From Didymodactylos carnosus (Eukaryota > Rotifera > Eurotatoria > Philodinida > Philodinidae), in assembly GCA_905250885.1 (NCBI GenBank), contig CAJNOQ010000533.1, forward strand, positions 1 to 47,765: 47,765 bases of DNA, written 5' to 3'. The translations under genes were made by a program, and so were the position numbers. Positions 10,827 to 23,094 of this stretch are shown one piece after another (position 1 is the stretch's first letter; the number at the start of each line of letters is the position of its first letter). The notes beneath the pieces are model-generated. The model was not told the DNA's origin. It made no database searches and saw only the letters and a list, made by a program, of their open reading frames with translations.

Positions 10827-11511
10827 CAAACTAAGTATAAATGTATCAAGCGTTTTTACAAAACCGTATACCGCACAAAGGTTCTCAATGTATCACCATA
10901 TGTCTTGTGATAAACTGTTTATCGGCTATAAAGAAAAAATAAATGCAACAAACGATGCAAAGATGGAACCTAAAAATATCATATTTAGAATCAACGTATC
11001 TGACTACTAGACGCCATATGTCTTATTCAAATCTCAGAGTTACACTTGGAAACCGGTTTGTTGGATTTTGCATCTCTGACCACCATACACTTTCATCTGC
11101 AGAACACTAATTTAGTGAATAAACATCAATTTTGTGCTTAGTTTCCAGGAATGCTTTTATTTGTCTGACGTTTAAGTAAAAGAAGCGAAATAGTCATTTT
11201 AAGTCATCTTGTAGCATAAGTCATTAAAGAATGCTTACTGTCTTTGAGCTGCAGGGGGGCTCAAGAGCTGCTAATAGTAAAAGTGTGCCAACATCATGGT
11301 AAAGTGTTGCAGTAACGGTTTCTATGATATCTAGACATTTTCACGTAACTTTTCGGAACAACGAACACTGGTTTAAATCCTAACTTAAATAATTCACAAA
11401 ATTAAATGTTTCTTTTGTCGGCTTAAATGCCGTTCGGTTCTGTATGATCGCTCGAATGGTCAAAATTGTCTTAAATCTTATATAGTTTCTGCGTTTGTTT
11501 TCAGATAAATT
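10827..11511. other. upstream region of CCAR1-like gene
   Basis: No coding sequence is seen. A TTTTCAG acceptor-like site lies 8 bases before the ATG at 11,512, so the transcript may have a spliced 5' untranslated exon here. No core promoter motif can be assigned with confidence. Confidence 0.35.
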
Positions 11512-14500
11512 ATGGCTTTTAAAGGCAGTAGTTGGCAACGCAGTAAGTTATTGAATAATACTTGATGAGAAGTAGATGTAAAGTGAACGTATTTGCTTTG
11601 TAGGTATCGGTGGATCAAGTGGGATGCCAATGCCAATGAGTTATTCGTCAAACGCCAATTCATTATATCCTGTTATGCATAATCAAGTAAGGAAATCAGA
11701 TTAAATTCGGATTATTCTCTCAGTGGATGTGTAATCTAACTCGCAGTACAGGTACGAGTTCAGTTTTTAGTATTTTCATTCAGCCATTGATTCGGTTATC
11801 TTTTCGTTTAACCGGTTCTGATAGAACAAATAAGTCATCTTAGTCGCTCGATTCTCTCGTTTTTCGACGTAATTACGCATAGTATTGTGCTGTTTGTTAG
11901 ATTAAAAAATAAAAGTACACAGTTTTCTCTGAAAATACTGTAGGGGTACTGGAGTGTAAGTTTAAAATACAGATTTGGTATTTGTACCTATGCATATCGC
12001 GATTTTTCTTTTAAAGTTTTTTTATATATGTTTAGGCAACATCGTTAATGGGACCATCATATTCTTCATCAGCAAAAAGTTTACCGTATACTGGGACTGT
12101 ATCGAATATGTATCGTGATCATGGTGTTATAGACAATGAAATTTCGTTCAAATTGAAGTATGTATTCCTTTTAGAACTTCAAAATTTGCTGTAAAACATT
12201 AACTTTTCTCGGACACGATACAAGATCCTCACAAAATCTTTTGAACTCATAACAAATTAGAAAACTGCGGTCTCTTATTTTATCACTCTCATTATGTTAA
12301 ATCATGAGATCACACAAAAAAATAAAATTGAATAACTGTAGTATCACGAACTTGTTTTTTTTCAATTTAGTGCAATTAGTGGTCCTGTACCACATGTTGG
12401 AGATCGTGTTGTGTGTCAAATGAAACATGCTGAAGGCTATGGTGCACATAAGTATATTGGTTATGACGTAAGATCCGTGGATAATCGAAGACAAAGTGAG
12501 AAGTTGTTTTTAACTCATTATTCTTTCATCATTTATGTAGCTGAGGTCATGCTATAGGTTTAGGCTTTTCTTCCATATCAGAAATATGAGTAGTACAGTG
12601 TTGACTTATATGAGCAGTGATTATTTTGTTTTATTGACATTAGGGAACTAGGAAATACTAAATTTTAACTACCACTGAGTTCTTTTTTAGCCACGTTTGT
12701 CTAATGGATAGATTAAAGAGAGAATTCATCAATAGCGTTAATTAGCCATCTCGTTGTTTCTATTTCTAGGTCGAACGACTGCTCCCGTAAGATCACAAGA
12801 CACATATATGAATCGACAGCCTCCACGTAACAGTTCTGGTTCATCGTCAATGAATTCCAGACGTTCAATAAACAGCCTCAATACTAATAATGCTATTGAC
12901 CCATATAGCAGTCGAGATCGATATAATAATACATCGTCAACGTCTCATGCTGATAGTGGACGACAAACAACATCGCATCGTAGTGGTCATGTAGCCAGTC
13001 CATCTGCTTCATCCTCACGACGTAGTAGATCTCGTACAGGAAAAACACTCACACCAAAGCGACGACCACCACCGAAATACAGTGTTTTATTGCCAAAAGG
13101 ACCGCTAGATTGGTAAGTCAATCAAGAATTCACAGTGAAACAATAAATATTTTTGAACAAATATTTTTATCTTTGTTTAGTTCCGAACTAAATGTTATTC
13201 AACTACGTTCACGTTATAGCCGTTTACATATTCCAAGTGATTTTTTTCACGCCTCTTATAAATGGCATGATTCGATGCCAATTGATCGTCCACTAAAATT
13301 TATTGTACCATGTGCATTTCATATATTTAATAAAAATGTTCCTCGTGTTATCAAAGATACAGCGGTATTAGATCCAGTTGATGCAGATTATACATGGAGT
13401 GTTAGAGTAAGTGGACTAGAATAAGTGTTATAATAACTGAAAGTACAATAATTCTAAAACTAAACTATTCTGCCTATTTTTAGGTTTTGCTTATGTCATC
13501 ACCTGACATCCAACATTTAATTACACGTGCTTGTTTAGTAGCTGATAGTTCATCATCAAAAACGTCGAATCCAGATGATTTAGAACATCCCAGTAAATTA
13601 ATTAAATTTTTAGTTGGAGTTCGACATCAAAATGAATATTTTTCACTTGGTGGTGCTTGGTCCGAGTCATTGGATGGACAAAATCCAGACAAAGATCCAC
13701 AAGTTTTAATTCGAACAGCAATCCGTACCGTTCAGGCACAAAGTGGCATTGACCTAAGCAAATGCATTCAGTGGTAATTATTCAAATCAAAGTAAAACAG
13801 ATTTTTTTAAAGCTAGAAGAGCAGTTAGTTAATGAACTGTTTTTTACTGGAAAGATTCTGAAATGTCACGATTAGGAAGATCTTTCTTGGTATTATTATG
13901 TTAATATTTGATATGTAATGAGTACCTGAGCATCTAACTCGAAAAAACAATACTTATCATTTTCTGGGCAAAAAAAAGGTATTCGGAACGGTATTATGAA
14001 TTATGATACTAGAAAGTCTATCTTTGCAACGGTAACGCTTTCTTGGTAAGCGTAGATCAACATATTGTATGTTAAGAAAGTGTCATGATGGCTCTGAACT
14101 TTAGCTCTCTAGCTATTTTGTAGAAGTTTAGTATTAGGTGATCTGCTACTGAAAGTTCAATCTTAAAAAAACGATGCGTTAGCAGTGGTAAAGTGGAAAA
14201 TTGACTATTAGTTAGTAGAAGCATTTGACACAGATAGATCATAGTGCTTGATATTATTTTTCCCAGGTTCAAAATAGTCGAAGAAAAAAGTTTTCTTTTT
14301 GAGAATCTGCACATGTTATTATGTTTTTATATCTTCTCAGTAATTCTCTATCTCTTTAAATTTCCTTCTGTCTATAAAATATTCTTAAAAATCTTGAAAT
14401 TCCATCCAAAATAAAACCAGAATACAAATGTCGGCCAATCGATTTTATTTACGCACCGTTATTTGATATATCGCCAACGATTTTTTGCTCCAACAGCGTA

Positions 14501-17500
14501 AGAGGAATGTATATCATACATACCATGGTTTCTCTTCCTGTTCTTTTTTAAGAATAACCAACAAAGCGAAAAAACGCCTTGAATCACATCAAAATCATCT
14601 ATTTATATATGTATATATATATATCTTGTGTGTGCTCATCATAGGTGCCGATATTTGGAAATATTATATCATCGTCCAGAAGAAATACACAAAGGTCGTC
14701 TTATTGATAGTCGAGTTGAACATGTTATTGTATTTTTACCTGATCTATCGACATGTATGCCAAACAGTATGGAATGGGAAGAAACATCAAAATTATACAA
14801 ACAAATATGTGATGAAACAATCAAAGAAGAACTTCATGAAGATACAACACCTGTACATAACTATTCTCCTCTTCTTTACTCTCTATCTCTATTTTTTATT
14901 TTATTTCTTATTCTCTCTGCCTCTATCTCTCTTTCCCTCTTTTGCTATGATGAAGTTTGGTAACCCAGTTTGCGTATGTAAAAAAAACTACAAAAAAAAA
15001 TGATGCATTACACGGAAAATATTGGCCTTTTTTCAGTCTTTTAAATAAACATTTTTGTTTTTTATTTATTTTATAAACTTATTAGAAAGAAGTTTAATTG
15101 ATATTTCTCTGCTTAGGATGAAGAACTTCAATCACGAACAGCTACGCATCATTCAAAAGTGGATTTAGATAATATGCGAGTAAGATCTGATCAAGAACTC
15201 CGTGTTATCAGTGGGATTGAAATGATTGTTTTTCTTTAGGTCGTTGATCTCAAAGCTGAATTAAAAGCTCGTGATCAACCCGTAACCGGTTTAAAAGCTG
15301 ATTTACGTAAGCGTTTGAGCAAACTTATCCAACAAGAAAAAGTATGTGTTTAACAGTTAATGTAAGCGTTTTACTTAAATGTCGTTAATTCTTTTAGCTT
15401 GAGGAAGAAAAAGGTGAAACAACAACAAAAGAGAGTGAAAAAGCAGTATCACCGCCACCGTCATCTGGCACCAAAAAAGAAGAACAACATCGTTCAACAA
15501 AAGCTGAAAAAGAACAACAAGTTGATGTAGAAAAATTACGTAAAGAAATTGAAACAAATTATCAATTACCTCCCCAACGCTCAATACTAATTCATCCGAC
15601 AACTGCTAAAGGTGATAAGTTTGATTGTCGTGTTGTATCATTACATTACCTATTGAATTATGCAAATCATGATACAATAAAAGAAAAATGTTTTGAAGTG
15701 AGTTATTTTAGTTTCATTATTAATAAACTTCTTTAAATTGTTGTTGTTTTTTATTGTAGTTGTATTTATTTTCCGAATGTTTTTCTGAAATGTTAATGCG
15801 TGATCATAGTTATAAAATTTATCGATCATTATACGATTGCCTTGAAGTAAAAGAGGTTACTTCTACATCCTCTACAACAACTGATACAACAACAATTAAA
15901 CAAGAAGAAACGAAGATGACAAATGATGAAGTAATTGAAGAACAACAGCCAGTTACTACTGTGGAAACTGATAATGGACAAAATGAAGATATTGTAACAG
16001 CAAACGAAGAAGAAGAAACTACTACGAATCAAGAAGCAGAGGAAAACGAACAAGCTGACGAGAGAAATGTGACGACTGAACAAGAAAATATTGAACAAGA
16101 AAATGAAGAACATAGTGAGCCACAAGAGCCAGAACAACAACAAATCGATGAGGAAAATGATGAAACTATTGAAGCAATAGAGTCTGGGCGAAAACGAAAA
16201 CGATCGAAAAGCAAGGTATTCTAACAATATATATAACTTATAAATCGTCATTATTTGTTATCTGATTGTCTGTTTTTCAGGAAGAAACTCCAAGAAAGAA
16301 ATCTTCGACATTAGATGAAAGTAGCACTAAAAAGGTATAGACAATAGACGTTAAGCTTTTCTAAGTTTACTATGTGTCAGAGATGGGATCGGTTCCTGTT
16401 TTTCCAAAAGCGAATTGAACTGAATCAAAACCAAACATCTTTTTCACATCAGAAAGGGATGAAAAAATGTTACATTTACACAGGGATCTACTTATCACAT
16501 AACGTCGTTTCATACTGACGTAGAGATTTATTTTTGACCATCAATAATCTAATGTTAATTTAAACACCATAAATCTGTGTTTCTAAGAATACAAATGGTG
16601 GAGACAACAGAAAATCCATTCGTTGTATATCAATCATAAAAGACTTGTTTGTACTTTTGATACAAACATTTGAATACAATGTTGAAAACAAAATGAAAAT
16701 ACATCTTCTCAGTTTTTCGAATCCTCTTAAAGAAATTGTTCAAACCGAATCGAGTATATATTTAGGATACACGTTCAGATTCAAAACGCTCATCGAATAA
16801 TACAAGTAAACGTGATAATACGCGCTCAAGTCGTAGTCATAGTCGAACAAAACGTGGTAGCGATGAATCAAAACAAAATGTTGTTACACGTCAACAAACT
16901 GTCAAACCCGAATTATTATTATCGTATACATATTTTGATCGTAATCGATGTGGTTATTTAAGTGAAAAAGATGTGGAAGAGCTATTGTTGTTGTCCGGTT
17001 TATCATTGACAAAAAATGAGGTAAATCAGCGATATGATCGATATCTTTTTTTCATATATTTTATGCTTTCGAGGTCAAAATGTTGGTCAGTCGTGTTGCT
17101 AAAGACGAAAAGATACAATATAGACGTTTAACAGACAAAACAACGACTGGAACAAAAGAAGAACATGAAGTAACGAGTGTACAAGAGGAAAGTTATATTG
17201 ATCCATTAGCACCTAAAGGTAAGCAATTAAATGTAAAACATTCAAAGATATAAATTTACATCGTTTTCATATTTTTTAGGCAATTTGTTATTATTACCGC
17301 AAAAACTAGCTATATTTGGTGTACGTCCAGAGTCAACTAAAGATAAATCAGCTATGGAAGACGGCCATGATAACAATATTTGTATAATTGGTGCTGATCG
17401 TGCATTAAAACAATTGGAAATAGCCAATAAAACACAAACAGCGCTTGAAGCAAAAATTGATGTTTTGAAAAAAGAGATAGGTAAGTCATTTTTAGTTGTA

Positions 17501-18149
17501 GAGTTCTGTGTTAATAATAATAGATTCTGATTCTCACAGTCATTAACTATCGAAGTTTCAATTCATATATATTATAGTTATGATTTTTTTTCTAGTAACA
17601 TTAACAAGTGATTTAAATTCATCTGAAAAAAGTAATCGTCATTATAGTGAACAATTAGCTGATACGAAAAAACGTCTCCGCGATACACAACGTGATTTAA
17701 AAGATGCAGAAGACAAATATAAACGTTATTCGGATGCCATTTATCATTTGAGAAACGAAGCACGTTCGTCATTTGATTATGCCAGTCAAATACTAGGCAA
17801 AGATAAACGACACGATAATAATGGAAAAAAGCAAGATGATAATCAAGTATTATCTAATAGATGTCGTGATTCATCATCATCAAAAGATCAAAATAAAAAG
17901 CATGAAAAAGATCAAGAAGATGAAGAAGAATTTGATACAAATAATGCAGAAGTAATTATTATTGGCGAAGAAGATCAAGATCAAGATCAACATCAGCAGC
18001 CTCAAGAAGAAGAGGTTAATGGTGATGAACAAATGGAAGAAGAAAGTGACGAAGTACAGCAGCTACAAGATGATGAACTACAGCAACAACCTCAATCAGA
18101 AGAACAAGAAGAAGAACCACAAAGTGCGAATGAACAAGACACTGTTTAA
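11512..18149 (+). CDS. CCAR1: CCAR1-like cell division cycle and apoptosis regulator
   Basis: Seventeen exons (11512-11542, 11604-11686, 12036-12157, 12371-12495, 12770-13112, 13181-13406, 13484-13773, 14645-14852, 15117-15179, 15240-15341, 15398-15697, 15760-16215, 16281-16334, 16766-17020, 17074-17218, 17280-17480, 17596-18149) join in phase to 1185 aa; human CCAR1 has about 1150. Visible order: a short S1-like remnant (about 70-120, VGDRVVCQMK); an RS-rich stretch; the family core (about 235-450) with RYSRLHIPSDFF, LDPVDADY, KLIKFLVGV and RYLEILYHRPEE; a SAP DNA-binding motif (about 490-527); SILIHP/KFDCRV and LFSECFSEML blocks; an EF-hand-like segment (about 845-886, YFDRNRCGYL); coiled coil (about 960-1070); and an acidic Gln/Glu tail. 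The SAP motif argues for CCAR1 rather than CCAR2/DBC1. In other animals these are nuclear co-activators for transcription, splicing and apoptosis. The Nudix-like core of the family is considered catalytically inactive. Confidence 0.93.
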
Positions 18150-19537
18150 TTTGGGGTAAAAAATACATATACAAACAAGTCTTTACCGTATTTCGTTTGT
18201 TATTCTAGGTCTCTTTTCTTTCTGTTTGTCTGACACGCATCAAAAAAATTACCATATTTGATTTTCATTTTTGTTTTGTTTTGAGGTTCTATCTTTTGCA
18301 TGTGTCTCTGTTGTTCTTCTTTTCTGTTTTTTTTTCTTCTGTTTTGTCTTTTTTTGGTAAAAAAAAAAACGATTAGTTATCTGTATGAAGATTAAACATT
18401 TTGTATTAATATTTTATCTATTATTTGAAATCGAACAATGGAATAAGAAAGCAATTGACAATATGATGGATTAGTAATAGAAATATATATCATCAAAAAG
18501 GATGATATTGGAAGGACCTTAGAGTGTGGTCACTCAGTGGTTCATAGATAACTTTATTGAAATAAAATCTGTTAATATCCCTGTTATATCCACTTTAATA
18601 AAGTTGTGTGGTTAATGGTTATTTTTCTCTCTTTCTTGCATCAGAGAGAATAAAAGCCGTGTATGGTTATCATTCTGGATACTTTTAATAATTGTGCATT
18701 TGTCTTCTAGGTACTATTGTTTTAGTAAAGATAACTGATTGTTCTTTTGTACTAATAAGATGCTAATATCTTATTTAAATTTAACTGTTTGCTCGTAACA
18801 TCATAAGTCTATGAACTTTATTTAATTGTGACCAAGTTTCTTCCTACACATTGAGAAGAGAAACTAAGCGAAGCCCAATTTTGATGATTACAAGACCGCA
18901 GGGTAATTTCATGAAAAGTTTACCAGCTGTTCATGAGATGTATTCGGGCTTATCTAGGATAAGATATTGGATCAAAGAACAAGTTCAAGTAAATACCGAC
19001 TTCATGACTTTTCAACAGTGTTTGTTTCAGAAAATGCCAATCTCAAGTTAATACTGAGGCTTTTGAAGTATAACTGTTCTCTTCAGATTGAGTTGAAAAT
19101 TGAAAACAAAATACAGGTTAGACCCCTCTTTAGGTTCAGTACTTTATCTAGAGCGAGGAGCCGGAGGTGCATTTTATCCTTTTTAGGAACTTATCTTAAA
19201 AAATTTGTAATCGAAATATTTGATTCTCCCTGCAAAAGTTTGATTTGCCCCTCCGGAAACAAAAACCTAGATAAATCACTGTTTGGGCTGCTCTATCAGA
19301 TTACTTTAACATAATCTTTTTCTTAGAAAGAAGAGTAAGTCATAAAAGCAGTCGATTTTTTGAATCTTACAACTCGATCAGATTCCATTACTAAGAGTCA
19401 TTAGAACAGACGCTAGCCGACCTGGAGATTAATCTTTTGAGCAATTTGCACTTGACACGATCTTAAGTTTTGTGTGGGTGTAATCGGATCAATATTCAAT
19501 CCCCAATTCTTCTTAAAGTATCGGACTAGGCTAAAAC
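18150..19537. other. CCAR1-like 3' flank and intergenic DNA
   Basis: A candidate polyadenylation signal AATAAA lies at 18561-18566, with another at 18597-18602. Beyond this, 18,800-19,500 holds only short frames without recognisable protein motifs. Confidence 0.45.
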
Positions 19538-19739
19538 CAGAGGTACAGAAACTCCCTCATGCGCCCCCGCGCGGGAGCGGAAATTTTTTGAAAAATTGCA
19601 TTACCCGGGGAAATTTTTGAAAAAAAAATAAAGTTAGTCTGTGAGCGGCGAAGATAAAACAGCTTGAGGGAAATTTTGGAAAAACTTTAATCGATGGGAA
19701 GGGGAAATTTTTGATTTTTTGGAAGATTCTTCACCTCTG
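19538..19739. mobile_element. hAT-type MITE, 202 bp
   Basis: The ends read CAGAGGTACAGAA (left) and, as reverse complement, CAGAGGTGAAGAA (right), matching hAT-style CAGNG termini. An exact 8-bp direct repeat, gctaaaac, flanks it at 19530-19537 and 19740-19747. The interior repeats a GGGGAAATTTTTGA-like unit several times in one orientation and is locally GC-rich (cccgcgcgggagcgg). There is no coding capacity. Confidence 0.85.
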
Positions 19740-20640
19740 GCTAAAACTCACGAACAGTAGGGTGATTTCACTCGTAGATGCTGATTGTAAGATGAGAAAA
19801 AGTTTTTGATCCTTAGTTATTTTTTTGACTATCATGCATTTTTCAAAATGTAATTCAACGTATTCTTTTTGAAGAACGTTCGAGCAAAAAAAAGACCTTC
19901 GAAAACTGTCTACTGAAGTTTTGGCTACCAAATGTGAGTTAGAACCATGAAACTTTACCCTACATTGTCGAAAACCAGAGACCTATATTTTATGGTTTGA
20001 CTAGTGGGCAGACTTTCTTCTGATCCATAAGATCAGATGATAATGAAAATAGACGGTTTTAAGCTATTTGTCTAACAACTTGTAAACTTCAAAAGTTCCT
20101 CTAAATTAAATGGGATTGCTTGGAAATTTCAGAAATTATTGAGCAGTATCGCTTTTACAAGTAGAAATTTGAAGAACTGACTTTCTAAGCTCTTATGCAA
20201 GGAACGTTATCTCTGAGACACTCTAACCAAAAGGTTTTTTTTATTCCTGAAATGTCTTCTTTTCTTTCCGGAGCATGTTGCAACTACATCCTTTTCCAAA
20301 GAAGTTTAAACAAATCTGACCTGTTTTTGCAAAGAATTTTTATGTTTCAGCTGTATCACCTCGTTCACTGTTCGAGTTAGATGGCGTTCTTTCGACTATA
20401 TGAGTTTGAACAAAACTTAAAGACTAGAATGAACAACCATCAAAAGAACCAGATTTCTGCCGTTTACAACATCCTTTCATAGTCATGAAAGTATGTGTAC
20501 AATACATGTGTTTGATATTTTTATTTTTGCAACTTTTCATTCGAAATTATTTGACGTTTGATCAAGCTCCAACACATCTTTCTTGCTTTTTTAAAATTTA
20601 TTTCAACGATACATTTGTACTAGATTAAAAGAAGAAAAAT
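19740..20640. other. intergenic DNA upstream of TFAM-like gene
   Basis: No supported exons, RNA genes or bounded repeats were found. The start codon of the next gene lies at 20,641. Confidence 0.4.
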
Positions 20641-23094
20641 ATGTTTAGTACTGCAATATTTACACGTTTGGTTCCACACGTTATTAGCAAGTAAGATGAG
20701 TTTTACATGAAAATAACCGTTTTTAATCTGCATTCTTTCTTTAGACAAACGATTCTTGTTTCATCTTCACGTTCGATATTTTCGTCAGATACACGGCTAA
20801 CATCAACGTCATCGACATTGACCACGCCAACAAACGATAAAACTTCAAAATCGCTCATATCAACAAAGACTGATGATAGTCATAATATCAGTGCTGATGT
20901 TGTAGCAAAAATGCGATCATTACGTGCAAAAAATCCATTTACTTTATTTGTTAAACATAATTACAACGATTTTAAAGAGCAATATCCTGGTATGTTCCTT
21001 TTCCTCTAATAACTGAATGATTTCTATAGTTTCAATGTTTAGGTTTAAAAATGACTGATATTAGTAAGAAAATTGGCGAAATATGGAAAAATTTATCTGA
21101 TCAAGAAAAACAGGTATTAACTTTTGTTGAATCTTTTAGTTTAGGATTCTATTCTTTCTATAATTTATTACAAATTTATAATCTATTTCTTTGCAACAGT
21201 TTCAAGCTTGATGAAGTCTTCATCATCAGACAAAAAGAATAAGAATGGAAGAATTTGATTATATATAGGGTGCCGGCAATGTGAAACTCAAGTAAAAAAA
21301 TCTTGCCCTTTTTTTGTCATAGTTGGATAGGGCTCATTGAGTTACATAGAACAAAATCATTTTTAAGGTTTTCAAAACGATTTTCATATTAAAAAAAACA
21401 ATCAAATCTTTATAGATCCAAAGAAGAGCAATTCTTTTTACTTCATTCTGACCATCGTAACTATGAAGAAAAAACTACAGAGTCGTTTTAAATCATCTTT
21501 TTCCGTTGCTGAGAACATGAATTTTTTCAAACCAGTGGCAACAACCAAAGAAATGTCCTTGTATTTTGCAGTTTTCACGATCAAATTTCAAAGTTATTGC
21601 AAAACTAAAGATATATTCACAATCTAACAAACATTATTCAAACACAGTTTTGGACGTGGGAACATTTTTCTCTTCTGGCTGTGCCCACATCTCTATAACT
21701 AACGACACATGTATTCATCGATCTTTGCGAGAAGAAAAGAAAGGCATAAAAAAATCACTCCCAATAATCTCATACGCTCAAAAAGCCTAACCAATACAAA
21801 AATGATATTTTCTCGTGTTTTTAGCAGCGCTGCTTAACCTGAAACGAGAATAAGCAGTTTTCACCAACAAACCAACAATGCTTTCTCTATTGCTCTGCTC
21901 TTTTGAGAAATTTTTGAAGAAAACATAGGACAACTGTGTAGGAGCTTAAGTTTCCTTTTGCATCTTGAGAAAACTTAAGTAACAAAAATAAAATTTGGAA
22001 AACTCACAGCAAGAAAAAAATCTTAGAAAAATATAAAATTCTCATAAAGCCTTTAAAAGATTATACATTTTGTAAAAAATCATAGAAAGAATAGAAACGT
22101 AAACTAAAAGTTTCTCAGATGTTATCAACTTTTGTTGAATTATATTAAATTCTTATCAATACTTTTTCAGGTTTATGTTCAACAGTCACAAGATCAAAAA
22201 ACGTTATACGAAAAAGAAAGGAAAAAATTAAATATAGTTAGTTTGTCCATGATTCTTGACGATGAAAAAGCAAGAAAAATTGAAAAAGGGCTTGTATGAG
22301 TACGAGAATAGGCATTAAGAGCAGTTAGTTTGACAATGTTTTATTTTTAGCATATAAAAAAATTGCCAACAAAAAGGCCGAGAAGTGCCTTTTCACTCTA
22401 CTTGCATACACTTGAACGGGGTGATGCAGATCTTGGAGTAAGTTTCCGTTGGAAAAACATCTGGACGAATCTAACAGTTGTAATTTTTCTTTCAGTCATT
22501 CACAAAAGGTGCTGCACAGAAATGGAGACAAATGGCTGAACAAGATAAACTAGTATGTATGAGTACACTGTATCACTGAGAATATAGGGTTTTTTTGAAG
22601 AAGAGCGTTTAAATGAACTGTGTTTTTTTTTACAATCGCTAGTATGTTGTATGCAGAATGACTTTTAGAAATCTTAGTGAGAAAGCAATCTATATTGACC
22701 GTATTTCCACGATGCATGCAGCATCAACGTAACATTTTTATCGTTTCACATGTAACGTTGTCTATTTTTTGTTCAGCATTTCTATAACCTTCATAAGGAT
22801 GAAAAACAAAAATATTTAAAACAATTGGTTGCATGGGTTAATGAGAGTAAAGAACAAAATGTAACACCATCTCGAACAATTCGTAGTTCAAAGAAAACAA
22901 CAATGCTGAGAGGAAAACGCGTTGTTCCATCAACACGAAAAAGTATCACCGTATCAAAACATAAACCAAACGCGAAACTATCTGGAACGATCGGAAGTAT
23001 CCCAAAACAGACAAGATCAAAAAGAGCAACTACTGCTACGAAAAAAACAGCAGCTACTAAAATTGACGCTGGTTCTACATCGGCATCAAGTTAG
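20641..23094 (+). CDS. TFAM: mitochondrial HMG-box protein, TFAM-like
   Basis: Seven exons (20641-20690, 20745-20989, 21043-21113, 22171-22293, 22351-22437, 22496-22552, 22777-23094) join in phase to 316 aa. The N-terminus MFSTAIFTRLVPHVISK has the hydrophobic/basic make-up of a mitochondrial presequence, followed by a Ser/Thr-rich stretch (about 20-65). HMG box A spans about 76-145 (KNPFTLFVKHNYNDF, IGEIWKNLSDQEK). Box B spans about 166-235 (KRPRSAFSLYLHTL, KGAAQKWRQMAEQDK) after a charged linker. A Lys/Arg-rich tail of about 80 residues follows. Two boxes, a linker, a basic tail and a presequence are the TFAM plan; TFAM packages and bends mitochondrial DNA and activates its transcription. 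It is longer than human TFAM (246 aa) because of the presequence region and tail. Another two-box HMG protein remains possible. Intron 3 is unusually long (1057 bp). Confidence 0.75.

Noticed and set aside
14485-15003. 172-codon plus-strand frame in the CCAR1-like gene region
   Set aside because: It overlaps the real exon at 14645-14852 in another frame and is mostly poly-pyrimidine intron sequence.
15829-16251. Long Phe/Leu-rich minus-strand frame
   Set aside because: It is the complement of the acidic and glutamine-rich CCAR1-like exon; such shadows arise from GAA/CAA codons.
16378-16765. Possible hAT 5' end (CAGAGATGGGATCGG) inside CCAR1-like intron 13
   Set aside because: The start fits a hAT terminus but no inverted partner end or 8-bp duplication was found within the intron.
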